Shown one piece after another: positions 46,246 to 58,398 of a DNA stretch of 64,000 nt. Below the pieces are notes generated by a model, which made no database searches, was not told the origin of the DNA, and saw only the letters and a program-made list of their open reading frames with translations. Origin of the DNA: Adenanthera pavonina (taxonomy: Eukaryota; Streptophyta; Magnoliopsida; Fabales; Fabaceae); assembly GCA_026686845.1 (NCBI GenBank), contig JAIVEN010000006.1, positions 32,472,501 to 32,536,500 of the forward strand. Reading direction: 5' to 3'. Numbering within the stretch: the stretch's first letter is position 1; every line of letters begins with the position of its first letter. A program made the translations under genes and the position numbers.

Positions 46246-48690
46246 TGTCCCTTAACGCTGAGATACTTTACCCTAACTCCCACATTATCGTCCCTAACTC
46301 AATGAGACGCTATTGAAGCTCCTTAAGACAGAGGAAGGTATTCTTCGAACGAAACAAGCACCACGGCCGTTGGAAAACATCATTGTGTTGCATTGCTTAC
46401 CTAACATCGTTGCTCTCAACTGATTCACATTGTCGCTCTCTATCTGATTCATGTTGTCACTGCTCGCTGCCTGTTGCTCACTGATCTTTGCTGAACAAAA
46501 GGTAGCTTCTATGCTTCTTTGCTCACTAATTTAAGGCTAGTGCATATTATTGGGTCACCTCCAAATCCAAGTCACTTTGCAATTGTTGTGCGAGGAATTC
46601 CATGATCTCAAGAAGTCTCATATTATGAAACTATGAGAAAATTTTCTCATATTATCATGATTCAACATATTTGTCCCACCAAATGGTTTATAAGTGTGGT
46701 GGTGTCCAGAAACTGAAGGTGTGCTTCTTAATTCCCTTTTAATTCTTCTTTATGGATAATATGGTTTTAATTAAGTGGTGTATTCTCAGAATCATGCTTT
46801 TGTTTCCAACTTTATATTAATGTAAGATTTATTTCCCTATTAGCCTATGTCATCATCATGAATGTGGTCATAATTGATACTGTGTGCTTATTCAATAGTT
46901 TGTTTATGGTGTTTATGGTTGTCCCTTGGTTCAAGTTGAATGGAACCAATATTAGGGCTCATCATGGAAATGAATATCCAAGCTTTTTAATCCTTGGAGA
47001 CATGCTTTGCTTTGCACTTTATAAGGCTGTTTGGTATGGGATTTTCTTGTATAATTTTTTTTTCTTCTGAAAGAAGCTTGTAAATCCTTTGAATCCTCCT
47101 TATATGTACCAAAGCCTTTTCATATTATAGAGGATTATGTATCTTTTTGATACATAATCCTCAGGTGTGAGGGTCACATGCCAATATGCTAAAAAAGAAG
47201 TAAGTATTATGGTCATATTTTTTGGGCTGTCATTAAGCAATATGCCAATATGCCCGCTGCTCGTTCCAACTGAATGTTACTTGAATGTTAGCCCCTTTTG
47301 TTACTTCAATGTTAACCCCTGTTGGTTAATAATAATCGGTCGCTTTCTGCCTCAAACCAAGGTAGCTTCTTTTGTTACTTGAATGTTAGCCCTAATTTCA
47401 TTCCAACTACCAAGTGAGATTGCCTCAACTAGGAAGATGTTTTGAGGCATCTCTGTGTCTTTCCTCAATGCCTTTAATTACACTGCCCTAGTCCTGAGGT
47501 GTTTGGGCTTGTAGGCATGTGGCAGCAACACTAGCATGTAGTTAATCAATGGTTGGTCCTACACTTGCTTTAGATGAGGCTTGAAACCAATTAAACTATA
47601 GTATCTACATTTGGCTGATAGTTTCCTCAACTGATTATTTTGAGTCAATATGCATTATGTAGTCAATTCCAAATTGATTTCATTCCTCCGATTCTTGGGA
47701 AAGCTATTGTCAAAATTGTGGTTTGAATTTTTTTCCTGAGAATCATCAATCATAGCTGGATGTACAATTTGCTTCATAACTTAGGGTGTTCATATGTCCA
47801 TGGAAGTTGAGGTAGTATGTGTTGTATATTTTTCTACATATTTCATGTATTCAAGAAAAGTTTAAGGTATTGCCATGATAAACAATACATTTTTAAAATG
47901 AATTTTATTGGAGATTTCCTATTTTATACTGGATGTTTTCAATGAATTTGCTGATGCATAATGTGAACTTTTACTTTGTTGTAATGAGTATCAAAATTGT
48001 GAGCCTTTATAGAAACTTCCATCTCTACCACTTGAGGTTGCCTAAGTTAGTTGCATTAACCTTTTTTATCAACTGCTTTCTTGCACATTTAAAAAAAGAT
48101 AATTTCTGGTTATTGGTGGCTGTGATTTATGGTTCCTCTGATCATAAAATGGGAAGAAGTGAGAGATATAATGTGAAACTCCTTGTATAATGAAAGTTTT
48201 GGAATTTCACATGAGAGAGTTTTTTATTTCAAAAATTTTTAAGTGTAAACATTCAAATTTTTCCTATGTGGACAAATAAAAGGTATGGAGGTTGAAGTTA
48301 ATATGCTATGGCTCCATGAGTCAGCTTTGTTTGGTTTAGTGGGTAGGACTAGTAATATCAGTTGTACCTTTGCTGACAATGATAACCAACCTGAAATATA
48401 TTGAACTACAAAGTTAAATATTAAATTTTGTACCACTAATGCCAATTATAAAAATAAAATGCTAGCAGCCTCTATTGTTGACTAACTACAGGTGAATGAT
48501 GAGAAAGGCAAAGAGAAGAAAAATATTGGTTAGATAGTTGAAATGTTAGGATGTCACTGTATAATGAGATTTCATGTAGGTATACTTTATATGTAAATAT
48601 GCATTGGAACTATATTAGCTTAGATTTGGATTTGTACATGTCTTCTTGGTATGACCAGCTTGTTGATATCAAGAAAAATGATAGGGTTTC
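46246..48690. other. Non-transposase part of the MULE, unassigned
   Basis: This lies inside the terminal repeats, on the 3' side of the transposase. It is less AT-rich than the flanks and holds several short frames such as 46858-47070, but none is recognisable. Captured host sequence is possible and untested. Confidence 0.35.
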
Positions 48691-48713
48691 TTATATTGAA
48701 ATTGGGACTCAAC

Positions 48714-50924
48714 TCACTTTTTCCATGGTCTACCAGGAGGTCTATCTATCGTAGGTGGTCTCAAAAAGGTTTGGTTCATCAAATCAGTTGGTCTCAAGGC
48801 ATTCAGTTTTGGCATGTTGCTTGTCTCGACAAGATTCAAAGTGCCACTATAAATCGTCTCTTGTGAGTTGAGTAGGAAGGATTCATGAACAAAGTTATAA
48901 ATATTTCCATGCACTTTTTTAATGGCCGCACAAGCGTGAGGACAATGAATTCCACTCATCTCCCAACCTTTGCACATGCATTCCCATAAAGCTAAATTGA
49001 CACGAACATCTACAGAACCAATTCACACTAATATAATATTTTCTCCATAGTATTCAGCTACCATAATTTCTCCTCTCAAAACATTCTCCTTTAGCTTCTC
49101 CTCAAGTTTTGGACCAACTCCACTTTTCTACTTCTTCATAGCTTCCTTGGTTTTAACAAACTTCCTAGCCAACTTGTCTCTATGTTTATTGATTAGTACA
49201 CAAACAAAATGCCTCCTCTCCTTAACCAGCCATGAATTAAATGATTCAGCCAAATTAGTTGGTATATGATTCCACTGATCGTATGGAAACTTGAACATTA
49301 ACCACCTATTAATATCACCATTAGTTTCTACCCATCTTGCTAATTTTGGAGAGAATTTCCATAAATTTCCCATTGCTATGTCAAAATCGCGGTCAAGTCG
49401 TGCATAAGCAATTACATCAACACCTCTTCCTTGCTCTTCCTTCCCCTTCCTTTGCAAACTTTTGTAAATTCAGTGCTAAAATTCTCTTTCACATGATGAT
49501 AACAAAATGCATGTATGTCACCTCCAAAGATTGCTTGCACAACACCAATGACTGCATGATGTCAGTTAGACACAATAGTTATTTGCAATGTACCTATAAT
49601 TTTTTTTTGAGGTTTTGAAGACATCATGCCCAATCATCAAAGGTTTCACATCCAATAATAGCATATGCCAATGGAAAAAGGTTATTGTCTGCATCATACA
49701 CTAAAGCTAACAATATAGTTCTTTGGTAAGGATTGTTGAGATGGCATCTATCCACAAAGATAATAAGTCGGGCCCCTAGTAAGAATCCCTTAATAGAAAA
49801 ACCATATGCAATGAATAATCTTTCAAATATGTTATCAAACGCCACCCACTTGGCTATAGTATTTGGATTAGTTTCCTTCAATCTATTACATAACCAAGGT
49901 AATAGGAAATATGATTGTTTAGGCATGCCATGTATTTGCTCCACAGCTCTCTATTTGGCCCTTAATGCTTGACTATAAGTTAGTTTTAGTTCATAATCTC
50001 TTAATAACTCATTTCTAATGTCATTGGAAGTTTTGTCAGGAGTATCCCTCGCTATATCAATAACAATTGATGATGTCAATGTGCATATAGGATTATGAGT
50101 AAGTACGACGCTGTCTTGTGCAGAATGAATGTGCTCCTTATGGAAAGTCGTCACTTGAAAGTAGGAGGACTTCTGATCAAATTCATACACTATCAACTTT
50201 CAATTGTATCCTTCAACTTTGCAGTTCACTATCATTTTGTCAAGGCTATCCCTTGTGAATTCATAATCAAACTTATGGGCAAGGCTATACTTGTATAATG
50301 CATTTCTAAAGGTATCAGCATTAGGAAATATTTGTCCACTTCCCACAATCAGATCCTGCCATTTTGAACTATTTAGCTGAGACAATGATGATGGAACACT
50401 TGATATTGCACAAGGTAAAGGGTCAATCTCAAGCATAGAGGGATAGCCAATATGTGAATTTCCATTTAAAAAGCCCATTCTGCATGTTCAATTATCACAA
50501 ATTCATTACTTCCTTCAAACAATAACACTGATTATATTAATGCACATGTAAAAACTCACAATTTATGTGACTCTATTGCTGCTTCTATACTTTGATGACC
50601 ATTCCTGATGATGTATACGTGAGCAAAATTGTCATTGAACTTAATTAGATTTTCTACCCCTTCATCATCTATGGGGTCTAAAAATGTTGTATTATCAAAC
50701 TTTAATGTATACTTTAATTTCGAACCATGAACATTGTAGTTGATAGATGATGATATTAATATTATCAGTTGTTCAAGTGAAGTTCCTTCTTTGATCAAGC
50801 TTTCACTTGATTGCCCCCCATCATAATGCAAAGTGCCATTCAAATCCTTCACCATTTCTCCACCAAAATGAAATACAAAAATATTTCCTTCGTCATTCCA
50901 CCACTGATATATCAACCTGGACAA
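48714..50924 (-). pseudogene. MuDR-type transposase gene with one intron, several nonsense codons
   Basis: Exon 1 (50924-50560) codes a PB1-like amino-terminal region. An 80-bp intron (50559-50480, GTGAGT...GCAG) joins in frame (phase 2) to MGFLNG. Then come a MuDR DNA-binding block near 50400-50200 (NADTFRNALYKYSL), the MULE catalytic core at 49944-49624 (ARLIIFVDRCHL, YDADNNLFPLAYAIIG), a downstream helical part (FDIAMGNLWKF, NLAESFNSWLVKERR) and a SWIM zinc finger near 48970 (CKGWEMSGIHCPHACAAI), ending PPGRPWKK. Stops at 50200 (TGA for Trp), 49951 (TAG for Gln) and 49624 (TGA for Trp) are each one transition from sense. It would cut and paste the element; now inactive. Confidence 0.88.
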
Positions 50925-53131
50925 ATGAAAAAATACGAAATGTTATAGTATGTTACTCTACCAAGTCATTATTTATTAATAACAATAATGATTTCCTAAC
51001 TCTTGTTCCATATTTACTACTAAATCTGGCATAATTTACTACTAATATTTAGTTATTTACTACTCCATCTTCCCCAAAGTTTGATACTAATATTCACTCA
51101 TAAGTACTGAAGAAATGTTATAATTAGTACTATAGATATGTTATAATATATTACTCTATCAAATCATGATTTATTAATAAACATAATGAATTACCAACTA
51201 TTATCCCATTTTGACTAATACTATTTCAAATTTTTAACACTCACATACCTTTCAATATTTGCTACTGATATTCACTTATTTACTACTCAATTATCCCCTG
51301 ATTAACACTGAAGGACTATCAAATTATACAACAGGGATTAATATGAGAAAAATAAGTCAATGTCTAATATCCACTACACAAAACAAATAGTTTAGCAAAT
51401 ATAAGGGTTTAACATGATGACCCATGATATATAGTCTATGTTATTCGTTACTTTGTCACTCAAAAGGTTCATATTAAGTTAGAAAGGGTTCATATTCACA
51501 TTAACATTGGGGCTCGTAACTTCAAACACACTCATTGGATTTCTTCAACTTTTCTTTATGTTGGAGAATCTCTGAGAAAAAGCATGTAAACTGAATTTGA
51601 CTAGTGAGAATAACTTAAGTTTACATTAGTTTTATGCAATGCTAGCTTCATTGTAAAGGGGTCATTACCATATCCATTACTAAAACTGACAACTTTATAT
51701 TATTGTTTGTATTTACGAAGTTTCACCCTAAGTAGAGGAGATGTAATAGAAATACCACTGCTTACCTGTACAACATTCACATGATATAGTGCAGGACCAA
51801 TGAAGAAGGGAAGAAGGAATACGATGGAGGGAAAGACTGATTGTGAAGGGAAGACAACATTCACGTAACACACAATCATTAAATGGAGATGGAGAGAAGA
51901 AGTCTCATGAAGAAAATGGCAGGAAGAAGAAATGCTTTGGAGGAGGGAAATAAGTGGCAAGAAGTCATGAGCTAAAGAAATACACACTGGAATGCCTAAG
52001 CACTTAAGAAGGGTAGTGTAGTTATTTTAGCTCAATTTTTTGGTTCAATTTTGGATCTTGGTCTCATTCTGGAATTTCGGAATGTTTATATTCATAATTG
52101 GCATTAATTAAAACTTTTGGTTGTCATTTTCTCTATATGAAATTTTAATTTCACAAAAAAATTAAAGAGAAATAATAAAAAATAGAGGTGAGATTGGAAC
52201 AAGTGCTACTTAGAATGTATGAGTGATGGAGCAGACAGTGGTCAAGATATTGTTTAGTTAGGATTGGCTCTTTATTGGGTGTTACAGTTAAAATATTTCT
52301 ATTATTTTATTATTTCAAAAGAAAAATTGTCTCCTGCTTCAACGTACGTTGAAAGGTTGATTCCACCATTCTTTGACACCTCATCTTGCATTTAAATCAC
52401 TAAAGGTAAGATATGAGTATTGTTCATACACCTCAATCTAAAAATATAAGATATAATATTTTTAAAATACATATATATATAAAGCATAAAATAGTCCATA
52501 AAATGTAAGAAATATGATTGAAATAAAAAATCTAAATTAAGAATGTACTCATAGTTTTTTAATAATATTGAATATTAAAAGAAAGATAAAAAGCTAAAAA
52601 TACCTAAGGAAGAAATCAATCACGAAGTAATAGTGTTAAATTCCATAGGAATATTTAGATTAAAAGTAGAAAAAATATAAAAGAAATATATTTAGCTTTT
52701 AGATAAAAATATATATATATATCTATGATAAAATAAAATATAATATAATATTTTTAATAGTTTTTATGGTAAAAAAAATCTATTCCTAATTTTTTTAATT
52801 ATAAATAAATATAATATTTATTTTAATTTATAAAAATATGTCATGAAGTATTTAAAAAATATCGAACTATATCAACTTAAATCAACAGTATCAGATACAT
52901 ATCAAAAATTAATTTTTTATTTTTAATAAAAATAATGAATTAGATACTTCGTAGATACATATCGAAAGAATATTAGCATGTATCAGCATCGAAGAAGTGT
53001 CCGATATAGATACGTCAAATAATTTGAAGTATTAGCGCATCATAGGTTGGTATTGAAGGCTTTCATGGACAAGCTTATTAGAAGTACAAAGTTTTTATAT
53101 TTTTTTTGGGTGAAAATTTTTTTAAATTTTA

Positions 53132-53429
53132 CTCCCTCCATTCCTTAATATAATGGATAAAAAATAAAATTACACAGACCAAAGAAAGCAATAAATTTGT
53201 CTGAAATATAAAATAGTTTCTGAAAATATCATCATTTAATGTTAATAACTTTTACACCATGCAATTAATACAAAAAAATTGTACTGCTAGTTTTTGAAAA
53301 CATATTATCTTAATTAGTGATATTTTTAAAAAAAATTATTAAATATACTAGACAAACCTCATGTGCCCCCTATATTTTAAAACATGAAAATTCTCCCAAT
53401 TGTCAATTATATTAAGGAACAGGAGGAAG
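53132..53429. mobile_element. Stowaway-like MITE, 298 bp
   Basis: The ends CTCCCTCCATTCCTTAATAT and, on the minus strand, CTTCCTCCTGTTCCTTAATAT are inverted repeats flanked by TA at 53130-53131 and 53430-53431. Confidence 0.82.
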
Positions 53430-53492
53430 TAATATCTTAATTTATGATTTGTCAATTATCTATACTTTTTTAAATAATAATACTAACTAATA

Positions 53493-53759
53493 TTGCCTCC
53501 GATCTATATTATAAAATGTTTTGTATCAATTACATGCATATTAAGGAAATTAATTTTTCACCTGAAATTAATGCAGAAAGTACCAATATGTCTTATTTTA
53601 TCCTTACTAAATACCTTATTCTATTATCATTTTATGGTTATAAATGAGAAGTAAAAAAGAATTAAAAATGAGTAAAATGGGAAGAAAAATATTCAACACC
53701 TTATATTTTGGACCAAAAAATTGTTATAGAAAATACCATACAATACGGATTAGAGGGAG
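53493..53759. mobile_element. Stowaway-like MITE, 267 bp
   Basis: The ends TTGCCTCCGATCTATATTAT and, on the minus strand, CTCCCTCTAATCCGTATTGT pair as inverted repeats; TA flanks are at 53491-53492 and 53760-53761. Confidence 0.78.
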
Positions 53760-53845
53760 TATGAATTAAGTCGAATCAAACTACATAAAAATAAAACTCT
53801 TCCGAATAACATTGGAATAAAGCTCTTTCAATAATAAATTTTTTA

Positions 53846-54116
53846 TATATTTCATCCGTTCCTTAATAAAAGAGACAAATAATTAAATCACACATATAAA
53901 AAAATTACAATTATTAAATTTTTCAAAAATGGAAAATAGTTTCAAAAAATGCTGATAATTAATGTTAAAAATTTTTATCATGTAATTAATAAGAATAAAT
54001 TGTATAAGGGACATTTAAAAAAATTTTAAATGCACCAAATAATCTTTATTTATCCCTTATATTTTGAAAGAAGATAAATTCTCTAAATGTTCCTTCTATT
54101 AAGGAAAAGAGGTAGT
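53846..54116. mobile_element. Stowaway-like MITE, ~271 bp, degenerate
   Basis: The left end ATTTCATCCGTTCCTTAATA pairs with CTACCTCTTTTCCTTAATAG on the minus strand at the right end. It is flanked by TA-rich sequence; the borders are accurate to a few bases. Confidence 0.65.
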
Positions 54117-55649
54117 ATAAGATTCAAACTCGAGATCTTATTTAAGAAAAATGAATGCTAAATTACTTTAAAAAATCTCTATTGGTAGTTACTCAACCGC
54201 TTTTTAATCTATCCAGAAAAAAACCACGTTTTTAAACAATTATTATGTAACTTAAAAATTCTGTTAATTATGAAATCTCTATTCTGTCAGTTTATTCAAT
54301 GAATTCAGCATTTTTTATTCAATGAGTAAATAAAATACACTATGCTGGTTAAAAAATAATAATAAGAAGTACACTATCAGTACTAGTAGCACACTAGCAA
54401 GAGTATGATTTAACCAATTTCGGCCTGAAATTTTCGCTTTGGAATTGCTTTTTTTTTTTTTTTAAGTGACTCCTTTTGACCTCTCTAGTGGTTTTTTTCA
54501 AAATGTAATCTATAGCAAATTAGCGAGTTAATTATTTTGTAATTGAAAATAATTATTTTCCTTTCAAATCGTCACACATAAATTTTCCTAGAAAAAGTCC
54601 AAGAAAATAAGTACTAATCAACCAATTAAGATCGCCTCTAGGTTTTACTAACAACTAGGCTGATGTTATTATCACACCCAAATGAGTCCGTTATGTCAAC
54701 ATTATCCCTTCCAATAAAAAACTAGCCTCCAGAAATATGAAAAAGCATGCACCAAAAAAGAATAAAAGTTTATTTTTTAAAACCCTAGTTAAATAAAAGT
54801 TTTTAAGTTACTGTATTAAATTTTGGGATCAATATTTTTTAAAAATTTTAATTCTATAATACTTTTTTTCCAATTTAATTCTATAATACTAAACTATAAA
54901 AAAAATGACAAAAACAGGATTCAAAAAACCAGATGGGATCGACCAGTTGGATCGAGAACCAGTGTTAAGTCATGTCCAGACATAGATGGCAATCAGCTAT
55001 TCTCAAAATCGCTGAAAAACCAGTTGAAATGGTATTAAATAGGTTGAACCAATCAAAATTTTTTTTAACTTTTTTTAATTTTTTTAAGATAAAATAACAT
55101 TATTTTTAGTACTAAATAGCATTATTATTTTGTATAATTTTTTCTATATTATAATATTACATTATTATGATATATAATTATTAAGAATGATAAATTTATT
55201 TAATAAATAATATGAAAATAGAATATTAATTGACTATCTTAAATTTAAAATATAATTATAGAGAAATATTAATTTGTTTAAATTTTAATATTAGGTTGTA
55301 AAAATTCTCAATAAAATTTTTAATTTTTTATATAATATATAAAATTAAAAACTATTAAATTTATTACCACCAGTTTAATTTGAATTAAATCATGGTTCAA
55401 CCATTGAACATTGCATCATTGTCTTGATTGATTGAACCTTTAAAAAAAAGACTTATCATATTTTCAAAAACGTTAATAATTTCTGAAAACAAAAATTTAA
55501 TTACTTAAACTGTAAAAGGCAAAAAAAAAAAAAGAAATCCTTCTCCCTCCCTCCTTAGTCTTCTTTCGTTTTCTCACAGCTCAAATGTCGCACAGATGTA
55601 GATTCACAAACACAAAGAAAACAATAAAATTTTTTAGAATCCTACTAAG

Positions 55650-55679
55650 CTAATGAAACCCTTTTTCTTTAGCGAGAGA
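55650..55679 (-). pseudogene. DUF604 pseudogene, exon remnant beyond the hAT insertion
   Basis: The minus strand reads SLAKEKGFH then TAG, continuing the exon broken at 56271 in the correct frame. Family members have a GFHQ motif here, so the TAG replaces Gln. The next bases (CTTAGT) are one change from a splice donor at the position where this family has an intron before (F/Y)DVYGN. Confidence 0.7.
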
Positions 55680-56270
55680 TAGGGCTAAATACCAATGCCC
55701 GAGGCCCAGTTGGACTGGTCCAACCCGGTCACACCGGGCCAACTGAGTTGAGCCAATTTTTGGATTAGGCTGGGGTTGGGGCCCAACGTTGCTGGCACTG
55801 TCTAGCCCGACCTATATGTATTTTTTTTTATTTTTTGATTCTTTTTAATTATTTTATATATATTGATTGATTTTGTAAGATTTTTGTTCTTTATATATTT
55901 AATATAATACATTTACTATATAAATATTATGAAAACTTTTTAAGATTTTAATGTTTCAATTTTTTAAAAATTTTGAATTAATTTTTTAACTTAATATTAT
56001 GTAAAAATAATGTATAATGATTAAGTATTCAAAACTTTTTAAAAAAATTTTTAACATTATTTTTTAAGGAAATCTATTTTTAGATATAAATAAGTTTTTT
56101 TTGTTATTAAATAAAGTTATTTTTTACTTTTTAATTTTTTTAAAAAAAACTTAGTATCGGGCTGGTCTAGTACTTGGCCCTATACTAGTACGATACTGGT
56201 TTGAGTATTCATCGGGCCTGGCAACGAATAGGGGTTAAGCTCGACTCGACCTTGCCCATGAACACCCTTA
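55680..56270. mobile_element. hAT-like element inserted in the DUF604 exon, 591 bp
   Basis: It splits the exon exactly. The flanking 8-mers are GCGAGAGA (55672-55679) and GTGAGAGG (56271-56278), six of eight identical and both coding the same place in the protein. The termini are TAGGGCTAAATACC and, on the minus strand, TAAGGGTGTTCATGG. It has GC-rich subterminal CCCGG words and no coding capacity. The divergence of the target duplication indicates an old insertion. Confidence 0.75.
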
Positions 56271-56860
56271 GTGAGAGGAACTCTAAGCTCCGCCATACAC
56301 GCATGAATCCGATCGTCCGAACCATACAATGCAAGGTACCACTGAATACACCGATCTTGCATTTTCTCTAATGCCAAAGCTAAAGGGTAAGTAATGGCGA
56401 ATAGACCGCCACCATAAGCCATATTATGCGAAAAATAGATGTTCTGCAGGTGACTCTCCGATGAGCTCCCAATGTAATGGAACTGATTGTGATTGTATTT
56501 ATGTAAAACTCAAACCAAATTGTCAGTCACAAACATCATATCATCGTCCCCTATCACCAACCACCTCACGCCCTCCATTCCCAGCCTCAATGTCTCCGAT
56601 ACGATGCGCAAGATCCTAATTGCTAACCTGTACCCTTTGGAATTCCTATACTTGAACTTGGAGGTATCGCTAGAAATCATCAATTGTGGTAGAAGATTCT
56701 CATCGCCACCATTAGTTTTCACCTTTTGATCCAACCACACTATGCGTCGCATTCGATTGGGATTCCACTATAGCTTGATGTACTCCTTCCTCTGTTTCCA
56801 TAGCTTTGGCGAGGCAACAGTGCCGAACACTATGTGGGAGAGATCGGTTCTTCTTCTTAG
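56271..56860 (-). pseudogene. DUF604 fringe-like glycosyltransferase, amino-terminal exon
   Basis: Family blocks in order: TDLSHIVFG, LWKQRKEYIKL, RIVWLDQKVK, ENLLPQLMISSDTSKFKY, RILRIVSETLRLG, VRWLVIGDDDMMFV (with the acidic DDD presumed to bind metal and sugar nucleotide), YIGSSSESH, NIYFSHNMAYGGGLFAI, YGSDDRIHACMAEL. Nonsense codons are TAG at 56768-56770 (Trp expected) and TGA at 56510-56512 (Arg expected). The signal-anchor exon that should lie upstream was not found before 57 kb. The exon is cut by the hAT element at 56270. Confidence 0.85.
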
Positions 56861-57380
56861 GTTTTAGTTTCGCTTGGAGATTGGGAAAACTTGGGCGTGA
56901 GATGTTATAAATGATGTTGAAGTGGAATATCCACATGCTAAAAGGGTCACAGATATGGTTTCATGTCCCAAAAATATGGGTGTGACTGGTATGGAAAGTG
57001 AGGAAATTCTCCATTTTCCCATAAGCCTTAAATGCCTACAAATTCACTATTAAATTCAAAAATACAATATATATATATATATATATATAAAATCAGCATC
57101 CCCAAGCACAAATGCTTCCATATTGTGAGTCCACGTATGTTGCTTCAATTCTGATCCTCCATGTATATTCGGTTTCATCGCAAATGTTGCCATGTGGCTT
57201 TATTAATCCTTATATGTTTTATTGACTGCTCCTTTAATCACTGTTCAACATTTCCTTTTAATATATTCAAAAATATTAATTGTAATTATGACTACTTTAT
57301 AAATTATATTCAAATATTTGATTATTGTAACTTTTTTTAAAGAATGAGTCAGATTCAATATAATTATTATAAATATATAT
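56861..57380. other. AT-rich sequence with a (TA)n microsatellite
   Basis: A perfect (AT)n tract lies at about 57069-57089. No upstream DUF604 exon or other gene was recognised. Confidence 0.4.
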
Positions 57381-58020
57381 TTAAATATTATCTCCAGATC
57401 TAACCTTAATATTTTTGTGATTTATTTCTCAAATTTGGATTACTTACTCCTTTGAATTTAAATATATATGACTAAACTATTTTTTTCATATCCATAATTA
57501 CATATGTGCACATCAACACGTTTTGAATTTAAATATATATAACCTTCTTTTCATATTTTTTTACAATCATTGTAATTATAGATATTAAAAAATCACTATA
57601 ACATAATTGTACCTTTTTTTTATACATATCTTTTATTGGGCTGATTTTTTGCTATAAATTTTTAAATATATACAATGATTGTAATCGGTTACTACTTCCT
57701 TCTAATGTGGTAACTTTGATAATTTTTTTAAGAAATTAACATAAATATTTTCTCCAGATCTAACCTTAATATTTTTGAATTTATTTCTCAAATTTGGATT
57801 AATTACTCCTTTGAATTTAAATATATATGACTAAACTATTTTTTTTCATATCCATAATTACACATGTGCACATCAACACATTTTGAATTTAAATATATAT
57901 AAACTTCTTTTCATATTTTTTTACAATCATTGTAATTATATATATATTAAAGAATCCCTATAACATAATTGTAACTTTTTTTATACATATCTTTTATTGG
58001 GCTGATTTTTCACTATAAAT
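57381..58020. repeat. Two tandem copies of a ~280-bp sequence, 360-bp period
   Basis: TCTCCAGATCTAACC occurs at 57391 and 57751, and similarity continues for ~270 bases in each (ACTAAACTATTTTTTTCATA, GTGCACATCAACAC, TTTTATTGGGCTGATTTTT). It lies immediately upstream of the Helitron helicase remnant. Confidence 0.8.
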
Positions 58021-58398
58021 CCTCAATTTGGGCTAATTAATCAAATTAATTTGATTTTATTTAATTATGCTAAATTTATTCCACATATCAACTTCTTTTC
58101 ATATTAACTAAATCATCTTAACTAAATGATTTTAAAATAATTCATTTATGTTTTGTAATTCAACATTTGAATACTTCTTTCTTAGTAATTAAATATGACA
58201 TTTAACTCTCGGTCAACACGTTCCGTGGACATCAAAATATAACTGTAAGATTATAGTATCTTTTTTTAAACGTGTATTTTAGTGGCCTAATTTTTTGCTT
58301 CAAATATTTAATTTAAATAAATACATTGACTGGATTCTGTTATTGTTTTAATATTTGATATTTGATGTGATTGCATTTGGTTATGGCATTAATATATA
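58021..58398. other. AT-rich sequence before the helicase remnant
   Basis: No coding similarity. It may be intron or decayed sequence of the Helitron, since helicase homology starts abruptly at 58399. Confidence 0.35.

Larger units (their letters stand above)
46108..52131 (-). mobile_element. Mutator-like element (MULE), ~6.0 kb, long terminal inverted repeats
   Basis: Left end ~46108-46245 and right end ~52000-52131 form an inverted repeat of ~130 bp. The left reads GAAATGACAT...ACCAAAAGTTTTAATTAATGCC and the right end, on the minus strand, has the same words in order, broken here as AAAATGACAACC, AAAAGTTTTAATTAATGCC and CAAAATTGAA. A 9-bp target duplication is not clear. A MuDR-type transposase lies inside on the minus strand, and ~2.4 kb on the left side (46260-48690) is unassigned. 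Confidence 0.85.
45096..55649 (-). other. Inferred intron of the DUF604 pseudogene, expanded by transposons
   Basis: It lies between complementary, co-oriented exons of one gene family (FHQ codons ending at 55650; FDVYG starting at 45095). Contents: hAT-like 45517-45906, a Mutator-like element 46108-52131, and MITEs at 53132-53429, 53493-53759 and 53846-54116. The rest (45096-45516, 45907-46107, 52132-53131, 54117-55649) is AT-rich with no gene seen. Near 54940-55440 there are inverted CCAGTT/GGTTCAACC words that may be a degenerate transposon. Confidence 0.6.

Noticed and set aside
46090..52142. 9-bp target duplication of the MULE (TCTAATATA versus TCTATATGA)
   Set aside because: The similarity is poor and depends on where the inverted repeats are ended; not reliable.
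55680..56182. Shorter hAT-like element ending at TTGGCCCTA (56182)
   Set aside because: The end resembles the left terminus, but there is no matching duplication there and the DUF604 frame resumes only at 56271, so the element must extend to 56270.
56712..56936. 74-codon minus-strand frame overlapping the DUF604 exon
   Set aside because: It is out of frame with the family homology; only the other frame gives DUF604 blocks.
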